Shown piece by piece: positions 42,928 through 52,504 of a stretch of DNA of 64,000 nt; the stretch's first letter is position 1; each line of letters opens with the position of its first letter. The stretch spans positions 62,001 through 126,000 of the forward strand of contig CADEFM010000005.1 of NCBI GenBank assembly GCA_902826605.1. Direction: 5' to 3'. A program made the translations under genes and the position numbers. Under the pieces are notes generated by a model that did no database searches, had not been told where the DNA came from, and worked only from the letters and a program-made list of their open reading frames with translations. Origin of the DNA: an uncultured Acidobacteriota bacterium (lineage in GTDB: Bacteria; Acidobacteriota; Terriglobia; Bryobacterales; Bryobacteraceae).

Positions 42928-43827
42928 ATGTCGCTCCCCACTGTATCAATCGTTGTCGCCTCCGGTGCGGGTGGAGATTTCTTATTTCGCTGTTTGGATT
43001 CACTGCTGGCTCAGGCGGCTGAGGCGCATGCCGAAATCATTGTCGTGGATCGTTGCGGAGAGGCGACGCTCGAGCGAGTTCGGCGGACCTACCCTCAGGT
43101 GATCGCGATTGCCGCCCCGACGGATCACCATCCGAGCGTTCCAGAGTTGCGAATGATAGGCGCCAAGCGTTCTTCTGGCACTGTACTGGCAGTCATTGAG
43201 GAGCACTGTATTGCACCGCAGGAATGGCTGCGCACGATTCGCGAATCCTTCCGCGATACGGACGCTGCCATTGGCGGTCCCATCCTCGATCACGATTATC
43301 CTCGCATCCGCGACTGGGTTGTCTATTTCTCGGAGTATCATAACTATCTTCCACCGTGGCGGAACGAGAACCGTTTTGTGTTGAACGGGGCCAATATCGC
43401 GTATTCGCGTGCCAAGCTCCTGCAATTGGAACATCTGCTGACCGCCGGTTACTGGGAGGTCGCGTTGCATCCAGAACTCGCGAAACTCGGTGCTTTTCGT
43501 GCGGTGCCCTCCATGGGCGTATATCATACCGGTCCTTTCGACTACGGCTATTATCTAGGCCAGCGCTACCTGCTCAGCCGCGTGTGGGGCGGCACTCAGC
43601 GCAGCACGGCCGGCTTGGGGAAACGGTTGACCTATTTGGTGGCCGCGCCCATTTTCCCGTTCCTTTTGTTGGCTCGCATCGCACGTCGCGTGCTCGAGAG
43701 CGGCAGGCTGATTCCTAAGTTTCTTATGGCCGTCCCGTTATTGGTTCCAGTCACGATGGCCTACGTGTGGGGCGAGTGGCGGGGCTATCTGGGCGGCGTT
43801 GGCGATGCCCTGGAGCGCGTGGAATGA
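42928..43827 (+). CDS. Glycosyltransferase family 2
   Basis: A 299-residue GT2-type enzyme. VSIVVASGAGGD starts the nucleotide-binding part, IIVVDRCGEATL replaces the usual DDGSTD region, and VIEEHCIAPQEWL takes the place of the DxD block. The C-terminal third has a hydrophobic segment (AAPIFPFLLLARIARRV) and another (FLMAVPLLVPVTMAYVWGE), so it is membrane-bound. It begins 20 bases after the terminator; its promoter is not clear. It is paired with and similar in layout to the next gene. Confidence 0.78.
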   Translation: MSLPTVSIVVASGAGGDFLFRCLDSLLAQAAEAHAEIIVVDRCGEATLERVRRTYPQVIAIAAPTDHHPSVPELRMIGAKRSSGTVLAVIEEHCIAPQEWLRTIRESFRDTDAAIGGPILDHDYPRIRDWVVYFSEYHNYLPPWRNENRFVLNGANIAYSRAKLLQLEHLLTAGYWEVALHPELAKLGAFRAVPSMGVYHTGPFDYGYYLGQRYLLSRVWGGTQRSTAGLGKRLTYLVAAPIFPFLLLARIARRVLESGRLIPKFLMAVPLLVPVTMAYVWGEWRGYLGGVGDALERVE

Positions 43828-44825
43828 CGCCACGCAATCCGCCGCGATTATCCATTGTCGTCGTCATCGTCAGCGATACAGTAAGCGGGAAAGCCACCGC
43901 AAGCCAATTAGCGAGTTGCTTGGAATCCCTGTCTGCGCAAAGGGCCGCCCAAGAGGAAGTTCCGTCGATGGAAATCCTTGTACCCCACTACAGTGTTGTT
44001 GAGGGACTGGATGCGGTGAAGCGCCGTTTTCAAGACGTCCGCTTCCTCGCCGTGGACGACCTCAAAACCTACACCGGCTTGCCTGGAAATCGCGAGCATC
44101 ACGACGAATTGCGGGCGCGCGGGTTGGCCGAAGCCAGCGGCGAAATTATCGCGCTGTTGGAAGATCACGCGCGCGTCGACTCGCAATGGTGCGCACGGAT
44201 CTCCCATGCCCACCGTCAAGCTTATGCCGTCATTGGTGGCGCGATTGAAAATGGGTTAGACCTGCCTCTCAACTGGGCCGTATATTTTTGCGATTTTTTC
44301 CGTTACCAGAATCCACTGCCGGAGGGCCCGTCTGGATTCGCGAGCGACGCGAACAGCTCTTATAAGCGGTCGGCGCTTGAATCCATTCGCCCCATTTGGC
44401 AGGAAGTCTTTCACGAGACCGCCGTGAACGGCACGCTCTTGGAACGGGGAGAAACGATTGCGCTTTCGCCCGGGATCGTCGTCTATCAGAACAGGCAAGA
44501 CCTGCAAACCCAGGCGGCTTTGAGGGAGCGCTTCGTATGGGGCCGCTCTTATGCGTCCACGCGGAGTCACTTGGTTTCAACGGCGTCCCGCGTGATTTAC
44601 GCGGCCCTATCGCCGGTTTTACCGCTGGTGCTCACATTGCGCATTGGACGCAGCGCTTTCTCCAAGAACCGGGGCGCCGAGTTTCTGAAGGCGGCGCCGG
44701 CGCTGGTTTTGTTGACCGCCGCGTGGTCATTCGGAGAAATGGCTGGGTATCTCACCGGCACCCCCAGCGCCGGTGGTTCGCACGCCGGCAAATCGCTTGC
44801 AAAATCCGGCAGTTCCGCCCACTAA
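43824..44825 (+). CDS. Glycosyltransferase family 2-like protein
   Basis: A 333-residue protein similar in layout to the preceding gene: SIVVVIVSDTVSG at the start, IIALLEDHARVDSQWC in the DxD region, and two C-terminal hydrophobic segments ending in LLTAAWSFGEMAGYLTG. The two are probably old duplicates acting in sequence. ATG at 43824 overlaps the preceding stop (ATGA); the longer frame from 43767 lies within the neighbour. Catalytic activity is not certain because the GT2 motifs are degenerate. Confidence 0.75.
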   Translation: MTPRNPPRLSIVVVIVSDTVSGKATASQLASCLESLSAQRAAQEEVPSMEILVPHYSVVEGLDAVKRRFQDVRFLAVDDLKTYTGLPGNREHHDELRARGLAEASGEIIALLEDHARVDSQWCARISHAHRQAYAVIGGAIENGLDLPLNWAVYFCDFFRYQNPLPEGPSGFASDANSSYKRSALESIRPIWQEVFHETAVNGTLLERGETIALSPGIVVYQNRQDLQTQAALRERFVWGRSYASTRSHLVSTASRVIYAALSPVLPLVLTLRIGRSAFSKNRGAEFLKAAPALVLLTAAWSFGEMAGYLTGTPSAGGSHAGKSLAKSGSSAH

Positions 44826-44935
44826 GGTCCGCATTGCCGCCAAGTCTTGGGGATACTTTCCCACGGATGGGGATGGGAGCGCGGCGGCGGCTCCAATCTC
44901 ACCCGCAAAGCATTGACGGAGAGTCAGTTACCGAG

Positions 44936-44951
44936 TGGATACCGGCTTGCG
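44936..44951 (+). promoter_or_regulatory. Weak sigma-54-like element before the radical SAM gene
   Basis: TGGATACCGGCTTGCG has GG-N10-GC spacing and TTGC but lacks the C of TGGC. It lies 68 bases before the ATG in a 193-base gap. A chance match is possible. Confidence 0.25.
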
Positions 44952-45018
44952 ATACAAGTTCCCATTAGCATGGCGTGGCGCGGCTCCATTTTAGCAGCCG
45001 TCTGCGCGGAGAGTGTAT

Positions 45019-46191
45019 ATGAACACCGTCGAACGTATTGTCCGTCATTCCGCGATTACCTGGAAGAACTATCAGCACCTGCCCACGCCGCCGTTTCTGA
45101 TTCTGTTCATCAATTCCATCTGCAACCAGAAATGTGAGCACTGTTTCTACTGGGAAAGCCTGAACAAAAAGACCGACTTAACCAAAGAAGAGTTGTTCGC
45201 GCTATCGGATTCCCTAGGCCGGATTGAGAACCTGAATCTCTCCGGAGGCGAGCCGTTCCTGCGTCCTGAGTTCGGAGAAATCTGCCGGCACTTCATCCAG
45301 AAGAATCAGGTTCGCCAGATTTACGTGCCCACCAACGGCTACTTCACCGACCGCACGGTCAAACAGATCACGGAAACCCTGAAAGAGCCGAGCCTGGAGC
45401 TTTTCGTGGCCGAGCTCTCGCTGGACGGATTGGGTGAATTCCACAACGATTTCCGCGGTTCACCGGGGTCCTTCAATAAGTCGATGCAGACCTACGATGC
45501 TTTAGCCGAAATGCAGAAGAGCGATCCGCGCCTCCGCATCCACGCTATTTCGACCGCTACGGGCATCAATACCGACGAGATCCGGCGGCTAACCACGTAC
45601 CTGTTCGAGCGCTGCCCGAAAATGGACCATCACAACCTGGCCATCATTCGCGGGGACCGCAAGAATCCATCCCTCGAAGGGCCGAATCTGGCGGAGTATC
45701 AGGATTTGTACGAGTACGTCCGCCGCCTGTGGGCCAGCCGGGAAGACGGGCGCTACGGCGGTATCGTGGAACCGATGCTGCAGTGGGCCAAGACCAAGAC
45801 CGCCGAAATGAAGACGCAGTTCATCCCCTGCCGGGCGGGCAAATTGAGCGCGGTGATCAACGCGAACGGCGATGTTGCTGTGTGTGAGAATCATCCGCCG
45901 CTCGGAAATTTGCGGGACAAGAGCTTCTGGGAGATTTGGGATTCCCCGGAAGCTTGGAAGCTGCGGGAATCCATTGAGCGCAAGGACTGCTATTGCACCA
46001 ATGAAGTGTTCCTGTGGCCCAGCTTCACCTACCAGCCGCATCGTCTGGCACAGACGATGGTGGGCGCGAAGGTGTGGCAGAAAATCGATCCCCTGCCGGA
46101 GAGCAGCCGCGTTCCCAAGAGCGAGCTAACGCTAGACCGGCGTCCGAACCCTGGCTTGGTGGCCATTCAGCAATCCAACAAGGGAGCATGA
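45019..46191 (+). CDS. Radical SAM/SPASM enzyme of unknown substrate
   Basis: A 390-residue radical SAM protein. CNQKCEHC (Cys35, Cys39, Cys42) binds the 4Fe-4S cluster for SAM, and [13 protein letters not shown] holds the GGEP SAM motif. The C-terminal part has the SPASM-type cysteines ([20 protein letters not shown], then CYCTNEVF), which bind extra iron-sulfur clusters. SPASM enzymes modify peptides or, in some cases, sugars. Here the neighbours are glycosyltransferases and a flippase, so a sugar modification or a peptide part of the polymer is possible. The ATG at 45019 has GGAGAG 5 bases before it. Confidence 0.85.
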   Translation: MNTVERIVRHSAITWKNYQHLPTPPFLILFINSICNQKCEHCFYWESLNKKTDLTKEELFALSDSLGRIENLNLSGGEPFLRPEFGEICRHFIQKNQVRQIYVPTNGYFTDRTVKQITETLKEPSLELFVAELSLDGLGEFHNDFRGSPGSFNKSMQTYDALAEMQKSDPRLRIHAISTATGINTDEIRRLTTYLFERCPKMDHHNLAIIRGDRKNPSLEGPNLAEYQDLYEYVRRLWASREDGRYGGIVEPMLQWAKTKTAEMKTQFIPCRAGKLSAVINANGDVAVCENHPPLGNLRDKSFWEIWDSPEAWKLRESIERKDCYCTNEVFLWPSFTYQPHRLAQTMVGAKVWQKIDPLPESSRVPKSELTLDRRPNPGLVAIQQSNKGA

Positions 46192-47705
46192 TCGCGGAAT
46201 CCAACCCGGACGCGGGCGCGCGAGCCGCAGAGGCCTCGTCTGCGCAGGTGCAAGCTCAGCCTGCCATTGCCCATCGCCTGGAGATGAACCTGGTGCTGCT
46301 GGCTGCGGGCGAATCCGCGGCTAAGGTTTGCACGTTCCTCGCATTCAGCCATCTAGCGCGCACGCTGGGGCCGGAACGTTACGGGGCGTTGGAATTCGTG
46401 CTGGCGATCGTCATGTTTCTGTCGCTGGTAGTCGATTTTGGCTTGGGCAACTATGGGGCGCGGGAAATCGCCAAGAACCGGGGCGGCGCGCGCACGGTGC
46501 TTGCTGAGATTACGGGGCTGCGCATACTGCTTGCTTGCGGGGCGTTCGCAGTACTGATCTTGCTTGCGTTCGTGTTGAACAGGGGCGTGCAAGTCACGCA
46601 GTTGTTCGTTGCCTATGCATTCAGCCTGTTTGGCGGGCCTTTCTTGCTGCAGTGGTTTTTCCAGGCGCATGACCGCATGGGAATGGTGGCGCTGGCTTCG
46701 TCTCTGCGGCAGCTGGTTTTCGCGCTGGCCGTGCTCTTCTTCTTCCGGCCTGGCACGCCGCTGGTTTGGATTGGTATTGCCGAGTGCTTTTCTGTGGCGG
46801 CAACGGGAGCGGTATGTCTTGCTTTGATTCGGTGGCACCTGCGGGAGAGCCTAGTTTGGCCATCGCTCCACTGGAATCGCGCAGTCCGACCTCACTGGCA
46901 GCAGGTGGCGCCCATGGGATTCGGAGAACTTGCATGGGCCTCCATGTGGTACTTCGCGACCGTGCTGCTCGGATTTCTTTTCGCGGACCGGTCCCTGGGA
47001 TGGTTTGGCGCGTCGCACCGCGTGCTGATGGCGCTGCACACGTTCGTATGGATGTACTTCTTTAATCTTTTACCCTCGATCTCGCGATGCGCGGCCCAAC
47101 CGAATCAGACCCTCATCGAGCTGATGCAACGGTCGATGCGCTTTACGGCATGGACAGGACTTTACGGAGCGTTCCTGCTAACAGTGCTCTCAAGCCGGCT
47201 CATGGCGCTGGCCTTCGGAGAGTCGTTTCGCGGAGCCGGATCCAGCCTCGCCGTATTGGCGTGGATGTTGCCCGTGGCTTTGCTGAGCGGGCACTATCGG
47301 TACATTTTAATCGCGTACAATCAACAATCGCGGCTGCTGTGGACTTTGGTGGTTTCCGCAGCCGTGGCGTTTGCCGCAGGCGGGCTTCTGGTTCCGAAGA
47401 TGGGAGCTATTGGCGCTGGATGGGCGTTGCTGATCGCCAATTGCGTGAACTGTGCCCTGGTATTCAGGGAAGTAGACCGAAGCGTGGTGCGAATCCCGTT
47501 CCTGCGGGAATTCGCGATGCCGTGCGCCGGTCTGGCTGCGGCCTCCGTCCTGTATCTGGTGACACGCAACGAATGGTTGGCGGTTGGCGCGGCAACCGTG
47601 GGTTATGTGATCGTCGCGATCCGCAATCATGGGCCGACGGCAGTTAGGGTTTGGAATTCAGTGAGGAAGACGGACGCGCTTTCGGGTGAGTCCGCTGCCG
47701 CATAA
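46188..47705 (+). CDS. Wzx-type polysaccharide flippase (second copy)
   Basis: A 505-residue membrane protein with about 12-14 spans and [20 protein letters not shown] near the N-terminus, as in Wzx flippases. The ATG at 46188 overlaps the stop of the radical SAM gene (ATGA). It belongs to the second glycan module and is quite different in sequence from the flippase at 11663-13144, so the two may move different lipid-linked units. Confidence 0.87.
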   Translation: MIAESNPDAGARAAEASSAQVQAQPAIAHRLEMNLVLLAAGESAAKVCTFLAFSHLARTLGPERYGALEFVLAIVMFLSLVVDFGLGNYGAREIAKNRGGARTVLAEITGLRILLACGAFAVLILLAFVLNRGVQVTQLFVAYAFSLFGGPFLLQWFFQAHDRMGMVALASSLRQLVFALAVLFFFRPGTPLVWIGIAECFSVAATGAVCLALIRWHLRESLVWPSLHWNRAVRPHWQQVAPMGFGELAWASMWYFATVLLGFLFADRSLGWFGASHRVLMALHTFVWMYFFNLLPSISRCAAQPNQTLIELMQRSMRFTAWTGLYGAFLLTVLSSRLMALAFGESFRGAGSSLAVLAWMLPVALLSGHYRYILIAYNQQSRLLWTLVVSAAVAFAAGGLLVPKMGAIGAGWALLIANCVNCALVFREVDRSVVRIPFLREFAMPCAGLAAASVLYLVTRNEWLAVGAATVGYVIVAIRNHGPTAVRVWNSVRKTDALSGESAAA

Positions 47706-49273
47706 TGACTGGGTCACTACAAGCCGGATTCCATAGCGGGGCGCTGATCGGAACACAACCCCCCGAACCCGCCGCCGCTCGCGGCATCGCCATCCGCCTG
47801 TTCCTGACCTGCTGGCTGGTCTATTGCCTGCATCTGACAACGAATATTGTCCGGGAAATTTATCCGGCCCTCTCCCTGGGCGATCATTTTTCCTTCCGCG
47901 TCGATGAGTATGCGGGGATGCATAGCGATATTTTCGAGCTGCCGGGCCGCGGCTGGCATATCAATTCGAATCCGGGTGCGTCCATGCTGGCGGCGATCCC
48001 CTACGCTATGTTCCAGCCGGTGGTGTCGGTCGCGGTGAACCAAGTCAATGAGCGCCGTCGCGCGTCGGGCGCGGACCCTCCGGCGTATGATTCCCCATGG
48101 CCCATGGCGAGGGCGTTTTACGAAGAAGCATGGCGCCGGGGGTTGGACATCAAGTTCGGTCTCGCGGCGGTTCTGTCGCAGACGCTGATGATGGCGCCAA
48201 TTTCGGCATTGGGCGTAACGGCGATGTTTTGGTTTTTGCGGCGCGTGACGGGATCGAACGAAGGGGCGTTGTGGCTCGCGCTGCTGTATGCTTTCGGAAC
48301 GCCGGTTTTCTTTCGGGCGGCGTATCTCAATCACAACATGATGGCGGGACACGCGGCGTTCCTGGGGTTCTTGATGTTGTGGAATCCGGGCCCGTGTTTC
48401 GGCTGGTCCATGCGCACACGGACCGTCCTCGCGGGTATGGCGGGCGGGTTATGCGTGCTGCTGGATTATTCGGGAGTGGTGCTGCTGGCGGGACTTCTGC
48501 TGTACTCGCTGCTCCAGGCGAATGCCGAGTACGGCGCGGCGCGGCGCGGACTGTGGTATTCCGCCGGCGCTGCGTGTCCTGTCGGGCTGCTGTTCCTGTA
48601 TCAATGGCGCAGCTTCGGCCATCCGTTGTTCCCGGCGCAATACTGGATGCCGCGGGTGACCGGCAGTAATCTCGGCTTTCACGGCTTCAGCGGCCCGCTT
48701 CCGGATCAGCTGCTGGCCAATCTTATCGATTATCGATTTGGCTTGTTCACGAGCTGCGTGCTGCTCATTCTCGCGTTCGCCAGTCCGTGGGTGCGCTGGC
48801 GGTGGAATTCGTTCCGCGCCCGTGAGAAGGCGTTCTTCGCTTTATTGACAGTGGCGGTCTGGTTATTTTCAAGTTCTGTGGCGTATTCGCGACTGCAGTT
48901 CAACACTGGCGTGCGGTATATGACAGCGGCTTTGCCGTTCCTGTTTGTGCTCACGGTTCCGGTTCTGCTGCGCATCTCCGCGCGTGCCGCTTGGTTGATC
49001 GGCGTGGCTGCCGTTGCGCAGACTTGGGCCATGGCGATGTATCGCGACGTGGAGCAAGGCTGGGGTGTGCTGGATCCCGTGATCAAAATGGTGACCCAGG
49101 GTTTCACTCTGCCTGTTTTGACGCTGGCTTCACGTCTAGGTCTGACGAGTGGCGGCGCGAGCTCGATTTCACCGCTGCCCCTGTTTCTGATTGCCGGTGC
49201 GGTACTGTTTGGAGTATGGAGCCCCCGCCTGTCTCGCAAGATGATCAAAGAGGATTTCTCCCCATGGAACTAA
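47705..49273 (+). CDS. Polytopic membrane protein, GT-C-like glycosyltransferase candidate
   Basis: A 522-residue protein with about 10-12 hydrophobic spans. An acidic loop after the first span (FSFRVDEYAGMHSD) is where GT-C enzymes carry their catalytic Asp/Glu. The neighbours on the 3' side are a lipid-linked GT2 and a GT39-type protein, supporting the idea that it transfers a sugar from a polyprenyl-phosphate donor in the periplasm. Start and preceding stop share one base (TAATG). No known family was recognised with confidence. Confidence 0.65.
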   Translation: MTGSLQAGFHSGALIGTQPPEPAAARGIAIRLFLTCWLVYCLHLTTNIVREIYPALSLGDHFSFRVDEYAGMHSDIFELPGRGWHINSNPGASMLAAIPYAMFQPVVSVAVNQVNERRRASGADPPAYDSPWPMARAFYEEAWRRGLDIKFGLAAVLSQTLMMAPISALGVTAMFWFLRRVTGSNEGALWLALLYAFGTPVFFRAAYLNHNMMAGHAAFLGFLMLWNPGPCFGWSMRTRTVLAGMAGGLCVLLDYSGVVLLAGLLLYSLLQANAEYGAARRGLWYSAGAACPVGLLFLYQWRSFGHPLFPAQYWMPRVTGSNLGFHGFSGPLPDQLLANLIDYRFGLFTSCVLLILAFASPWVRWRWNSFRAREKAFFALLTVAVWLFSSSVAYSRLQFNTGVRYMTAALPFLFVLTVPVLLRISARAAWLIGVAAVAQTWAMAMYRDVEQGWGVLDPVIKMVTQGFTLPVLTLASRLGLTSGGASSISPLPLFLIAGAVLFGVWSPRLSRKMIKEDFSPWN

Positions 49274-50199
49274 GTATTGTCATTCCGGCTTTTAACGAAG
49301 AATTGGGCGTTGGCGCTGTAGTCAAGGAACTGCGGGCGCTGATGGAAATGCACGCCATACGCTCAGAAATCATCGTGGTCAACGATGGTTCGACGGACGG
49401 CACGGCGCGCGCGGCGGCCGATGCAGGCGCGCGCGTGGTGAGCCATCGCAGCAATCGCGGCTATGGCGCGTCATTGAAGACCGGTATTACGGTGGCTCGC
49501 TATGACATCATCTGCATCACCGACGCCGATGGCACCTATCCGTCGGAGGCCATTCCCGGGATGCTGGAAGAACTGGAAAAGGCCGACATGGTGGTGGGCG
49601 CGAGAATCGGCCGCAAGGTGAATATCCCCATGATCCGGAAGCCCGCAAAATGGCTCCTGAATCGGTTGGCGAACTACGTCTCGGGCGCCCAGATTCCGGA
49701 TCTCAACAGTGGCCTGCGCATGTTTCATCGCGACATCGCAATGCAGTATTTTCATATTCTGCCGCAGCTATTCAGCTTCACCACGACCATCACAATGGCC
49801 ATGCATTGCGATCAGTACGCCGTGACTTACGTGCCTATCGATTACCATCGCCGGCAGGGGCACTCGAAAATCGTCGCGTGGGATGCTGGGAGCTTTGCCA
49901 TTTTGATTCTGCGGACCGCCATGCTGTTCCGCCCGCTGCGCGTGTTCGTGCCGGTGGCTGCGATGTGTTTTCTATTCGGAATCGTGAAGATGTCCGTCGA
50001 TCTCACTCGCGATCCGAATATTTCCGCGTCGGCGTTGCTGGCGTTCGTGAGCACGCTCCTGGTTCTGCTGATCGGCATGCTCGGAGACGCCATCGCTACG
50101 CGCATGGGACGTTTGAATCCCAACGCTGTGGCCGGTGTTCAAGTGAAGGAACTGCTGGAGATGCGGGATTTAGAATCCAGCGGACCGCGCAGGCAGTAG
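49264..50199 (+). CDS. Polyprenyl-phosphate glycosyltransferase (GT2, DPM1/GtrB-like)
   Basis: A 311-residue protein: SIVIPAFNEELGVG, IIVVNDGSTDGTA and ITDADGTYP are the GT2 motifs, with NRGYGASLKTGI typical of dolichol-phosphate mannose synthase-like enzymes. Two C-terminal spans (about 218-275) anchor it. It should make a polyprenyl-phosphate-linked sugar for the GT-C enzymes on each side. ATG at 49264 starts 10 bases inside the previous gene; the longer frame is its shadow. Confidence 0.88.
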   Translation: MELSIVIPAFNEELGVGAVVKELRALMEMHAIRSEIIVVNDGSTDGTARAAADAGARVVSHRSNRGYGASLKTGITVARYDIICITDADGTYPSEAIPGMLEELEKADMVVGARIGRKVNIPMIRKPAKWLLNRLANYVSGAQIPDLNSGLRMFHRDIAMQYFHILPQLFSFTTTITMAMHCDQYAVTYVPIDYHRRQGHSKIVAWDAGSFAILILRTAMLFRPLRVFVPVAAMCFLFGIVKMSVDLTRDPNISASALLAFVSTLLVLLIGMLGDAIATRMGRLNPNAVAGVQVKELLEMRDLESSGPRRQ

Positions 50200-50212
50200 A
50201 GCCTGGACTCGA

Positions 50213-51907
50213 ATGACGCAACGTTTTAGCCCAGCCATGCTGACCCTTGGCGCGTTCTGCGTGCTGATGGCCGCATTGTGGACGAACGCGGGCATCGAAA
50301 GCGCGCTAAACCGCTCCGCAGGTTCGTTGATGTGGGGCCCAGCACTTTTTCGGGCCTTGCTGGCACTGCACGGAATACTGCTGATAGGCTTTGCTTTCCA
50401 ACGCAAACTAGCCGGCCCTGCTTCGACCGCACTTGCTCCGGTAGGTCGTAAAGTCTGGTGGTTGCTCGCGGCGATGAGCAGTGTCGCACTCGGGCTTAGA
50501 CTATGGCGCCTGGACACCGGCTTGTGGTTCGACGAGGTTCTGACGCTCGTGGGTTTTGTTCGCATGCCGGCGAGTCAAATCGTCAGCAGCTTTCCGGATC
50601 AGAACCAACACATGTTGTTCTCGCTTCTGTCGCATGCTTCCGTGCAAGCGTTCGGAGAACATGCCTGGAGTCTGCGGCTTCCGTCGGTCTTCTTCGGCGT
50701 TTTGAGCATATGGGCTCTGTTTCTGTTGGGCCGCCGGATTCTGGGCGTGCGCGAGGCGCTGCTGGCCTGCGCGTTGATGACGGTTTCCTATCATCACATT
50801 TGGTTTTCGCAAAATGCCCGCGGGTACATGGGGCTGCTATTCTTCTCGATTCTATCGGTGTGGATCTGGCTGGAAGCTTTGGAACGGCGCCGGACGGGGT
50901 GGTGGGTGGCATTCGGCGCGAGCGTCGCTTTGGGGATATGGGCGCACCTGACCATGGTTTTCGTGGCGGCGGCCATCGCGCTGGTTTATCTGGCGGGGCT
51001 TCTCCGCAGGGATTCGATGGAGCGGCGCGCGTCGTGGGGGCCGGGGCTGGCAATGCTCCTGGCGGGCACACTGGCTCTACAGTTACATGCTTTAACGGTG
51101 CCTGAATTTTTCAGGACGGCGCTGGGAGAAGTGTCGGTGCCCTCGGAGTGGACCAACCCTCTATGGGTGGTTTCCGAAAGTCTGCGGAGCCTCAATATAG
51201 GACTGGCGGGCGCGGGTGTGATGCTCTTCGGCGGCGTGTTCCTCCTGATCGGCTGGACGCGATTGGCGGTGCGAAACCCGCGCGCGATGTCCATCATGAC
51301 GCTGGCTCCGCTGCTGGGGGGAGCGCTCATGCTGGCCGCGTCACACAATTTGTGGCCTCGCTTCTTTTTCTTTGCAATGGGTTTCGCGTTGTTGATGGCG
51401 ATCGGTGGAGTGATGGACGTGACGGGACTGCTGGCGCGCACGCTCTGGAAAGCGCACCCGGAGCGGGGATCGTTCGCGGGTGTGGCTGTTTGCACGTTGC
51501 TGATCTGCGCGTCGGCCCTCACCGTTCCTCGTGTTTACCGGCTTCCCAAGCAGGACTTTGCCGGAGCTCGGGACTACGCCGAACGCCTGGGTAAGCCGGG
51601 CGTGCCCGTGGCCGCTGTGGGGCTAGCGGGCGTCGCATATGAAAAATACTACGCACCGCATTGGGAAAGCCCAAAAACAGGCGATGAGCTGGCGACTCTT
51701 CTACAACGCTATTCGGGCATTACGCTCGTGTATACGCTTCCTATCGAACTGAAGGCTTTCCACCCGGACGTATGGCGCGTCGTGGAGGCAAACTTTGCCA
51801 CGGTGGCGACCTTCCCTGGCACATTGGGCGGAGGAGAAGTATACGTAAGCCAACCTCGCCTGTCGCCGCAATCGGCGACGCAAATACCCGCAGGATTTCA
51901 ACGTTAA
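50213..51907 (+). CDS. GT39 (PMT/ArnT)-type membrane glycosyltransferase
   Basis: A 564-residue polytopic protein. LWRLDTGLWFDEVLTL contains the catalytic Asp-Glu of the first periplasmic loop, and SYHHIWFSQNARGY matches the conserved GT39 segment. It uses a polyprenyl-phosphate sugar donor, probably from the enzyme encoded just upstream. The acceptor could be a lipid, polymer or exported protein. The C-terminal soluble part (about 420-564) is periplasmic. Confidence 0.83.
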   Translation: MTQRFSPAMLTLGAFCVLMAALWTNAGIESALNRSAGSLMWGPALFRALLALHGILLIGFAFQRKLAGPASTALAPVGRKVWWLLAAMSSVALGLRLWRLDTGLWFDEVLTLVGFVRMPASQIVSSFPDQNQHMLFSLLSHASVQAFGEHAWSLRLPSVFFGVLSIWALFLLGRRILGVREALLACALMTVSYHHIWFSQNARGYMGLLFFSILSVWIWLEALERRRTGWWVAFGASVALGIWAHLTMVFVAAAIALVYLAGLLRRDSMERRASWGPGLAMLLAGTLALQLHALTVPEFFRTALGEVSVPSEWTNPLWVVSESLRSLNIGLAGAGVMLFGGVFLLIGWTRLAVRNPRAMSIMTLAPLLGGALMLAASHNLWPRFFFFAMGFALLMAIGGVMDVTGLLARTLWKAHPERGSFAGVAVCTLLICASALTVPRVYRLPKQDFAGARDYAERLGKPGVPVAAVGLAGVAYEKYYAPHWESPKTGDELATLLQRYSGITLVYTLPIELKAFHPDVWRVVEANFATVATFPGTLGGGEVYVSQPRLSPQSATQIPAGFQR

Positions 51908-51913
51908 ACACAT

Positions 51914-52504
51914 ATGCCATTCAACCTTGTTATAGACCCCGTTCGTGTGCTGCTTCTGGCAGGATTGGTTTTTCATAAAGCGCTGTGGGAAGTGATGAAG
52001 AAGCGAACCACTCTTGCGCCTGGCGCGGCGAAGGCGAAGCAGCCATTGCCGCAACTTCTCACAAAATTCATTAAGATCGCTATCCTGCTCGGCATCGCTG
52101 TGCAAACCGTGACGCCTACGATCTTTCCCATCGCGGATCAAAGCGAGTTGCTGCGTCCCGTTGGGGTGGCGATATATCTGTTTGGGCTCGCGGTGGCGGT
52201 GATGGGCCGGTTGCATTTGGGAGACAACTGGCTGGATATCGAGGCGGCAGGCGTAAAGCGGGAACAGAACACAGTTGCACACGGAATCTATGCCTATATT
52301 CGTCATCCCATCTATACGGGCGACCTCTTCTTGCTGCTGGGGCTGGAGCTCGCCCTAGGTTCTTGGTTGTTTCTAGGAGTGTTTGTGCTGGCGTTAGCGG
52401 TCCTGCGGCAGGCGGTTGTCGAAGAGCGCAAACTGATGGAATCGCTGCCCGGTTATGCCTCTTACTGCCAGCGCACGCGGCGGTTTATTCCATTTGTGGT
52501 TTAA
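51914..52504 (+). CDS. Isoprenylcysteine carboxyl methyltransferase-like membrane methyltransferase
   Basis: A 196-residue protein with four to five spans. The C-terminal signature GIYAYIRHPIYTGDL, followed by VEERKLMESLPGYASYCQRT, is that of the ICMT/PEMT-type methyltransferases, with the SAM-binding RHP and the EE pair. It lies 6 bases after the GT39 gene and could methylate a lipid or sugar intermediate. Its 3' end overlaps the convergent Ada gene by 20 bases. Confidence 0.8.
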   Translation: MPFNLVIDPVRVLLLAGLVFHKALWEVMKKRTTLAPGAAKAKQPLPQLLTKFIKIAILLGIAVQTVTPTIFPIADQSELLRPVGVAIYLFGLAVAVMGRLHLGDNWLDIEAAGVKREQNTVAHGIYAYIRHPIYTGDLFLLLGLELALGSWLFLGVFVLALAVLRQAVVEERKLMESLPGYASYCQRTRRFIPFVV

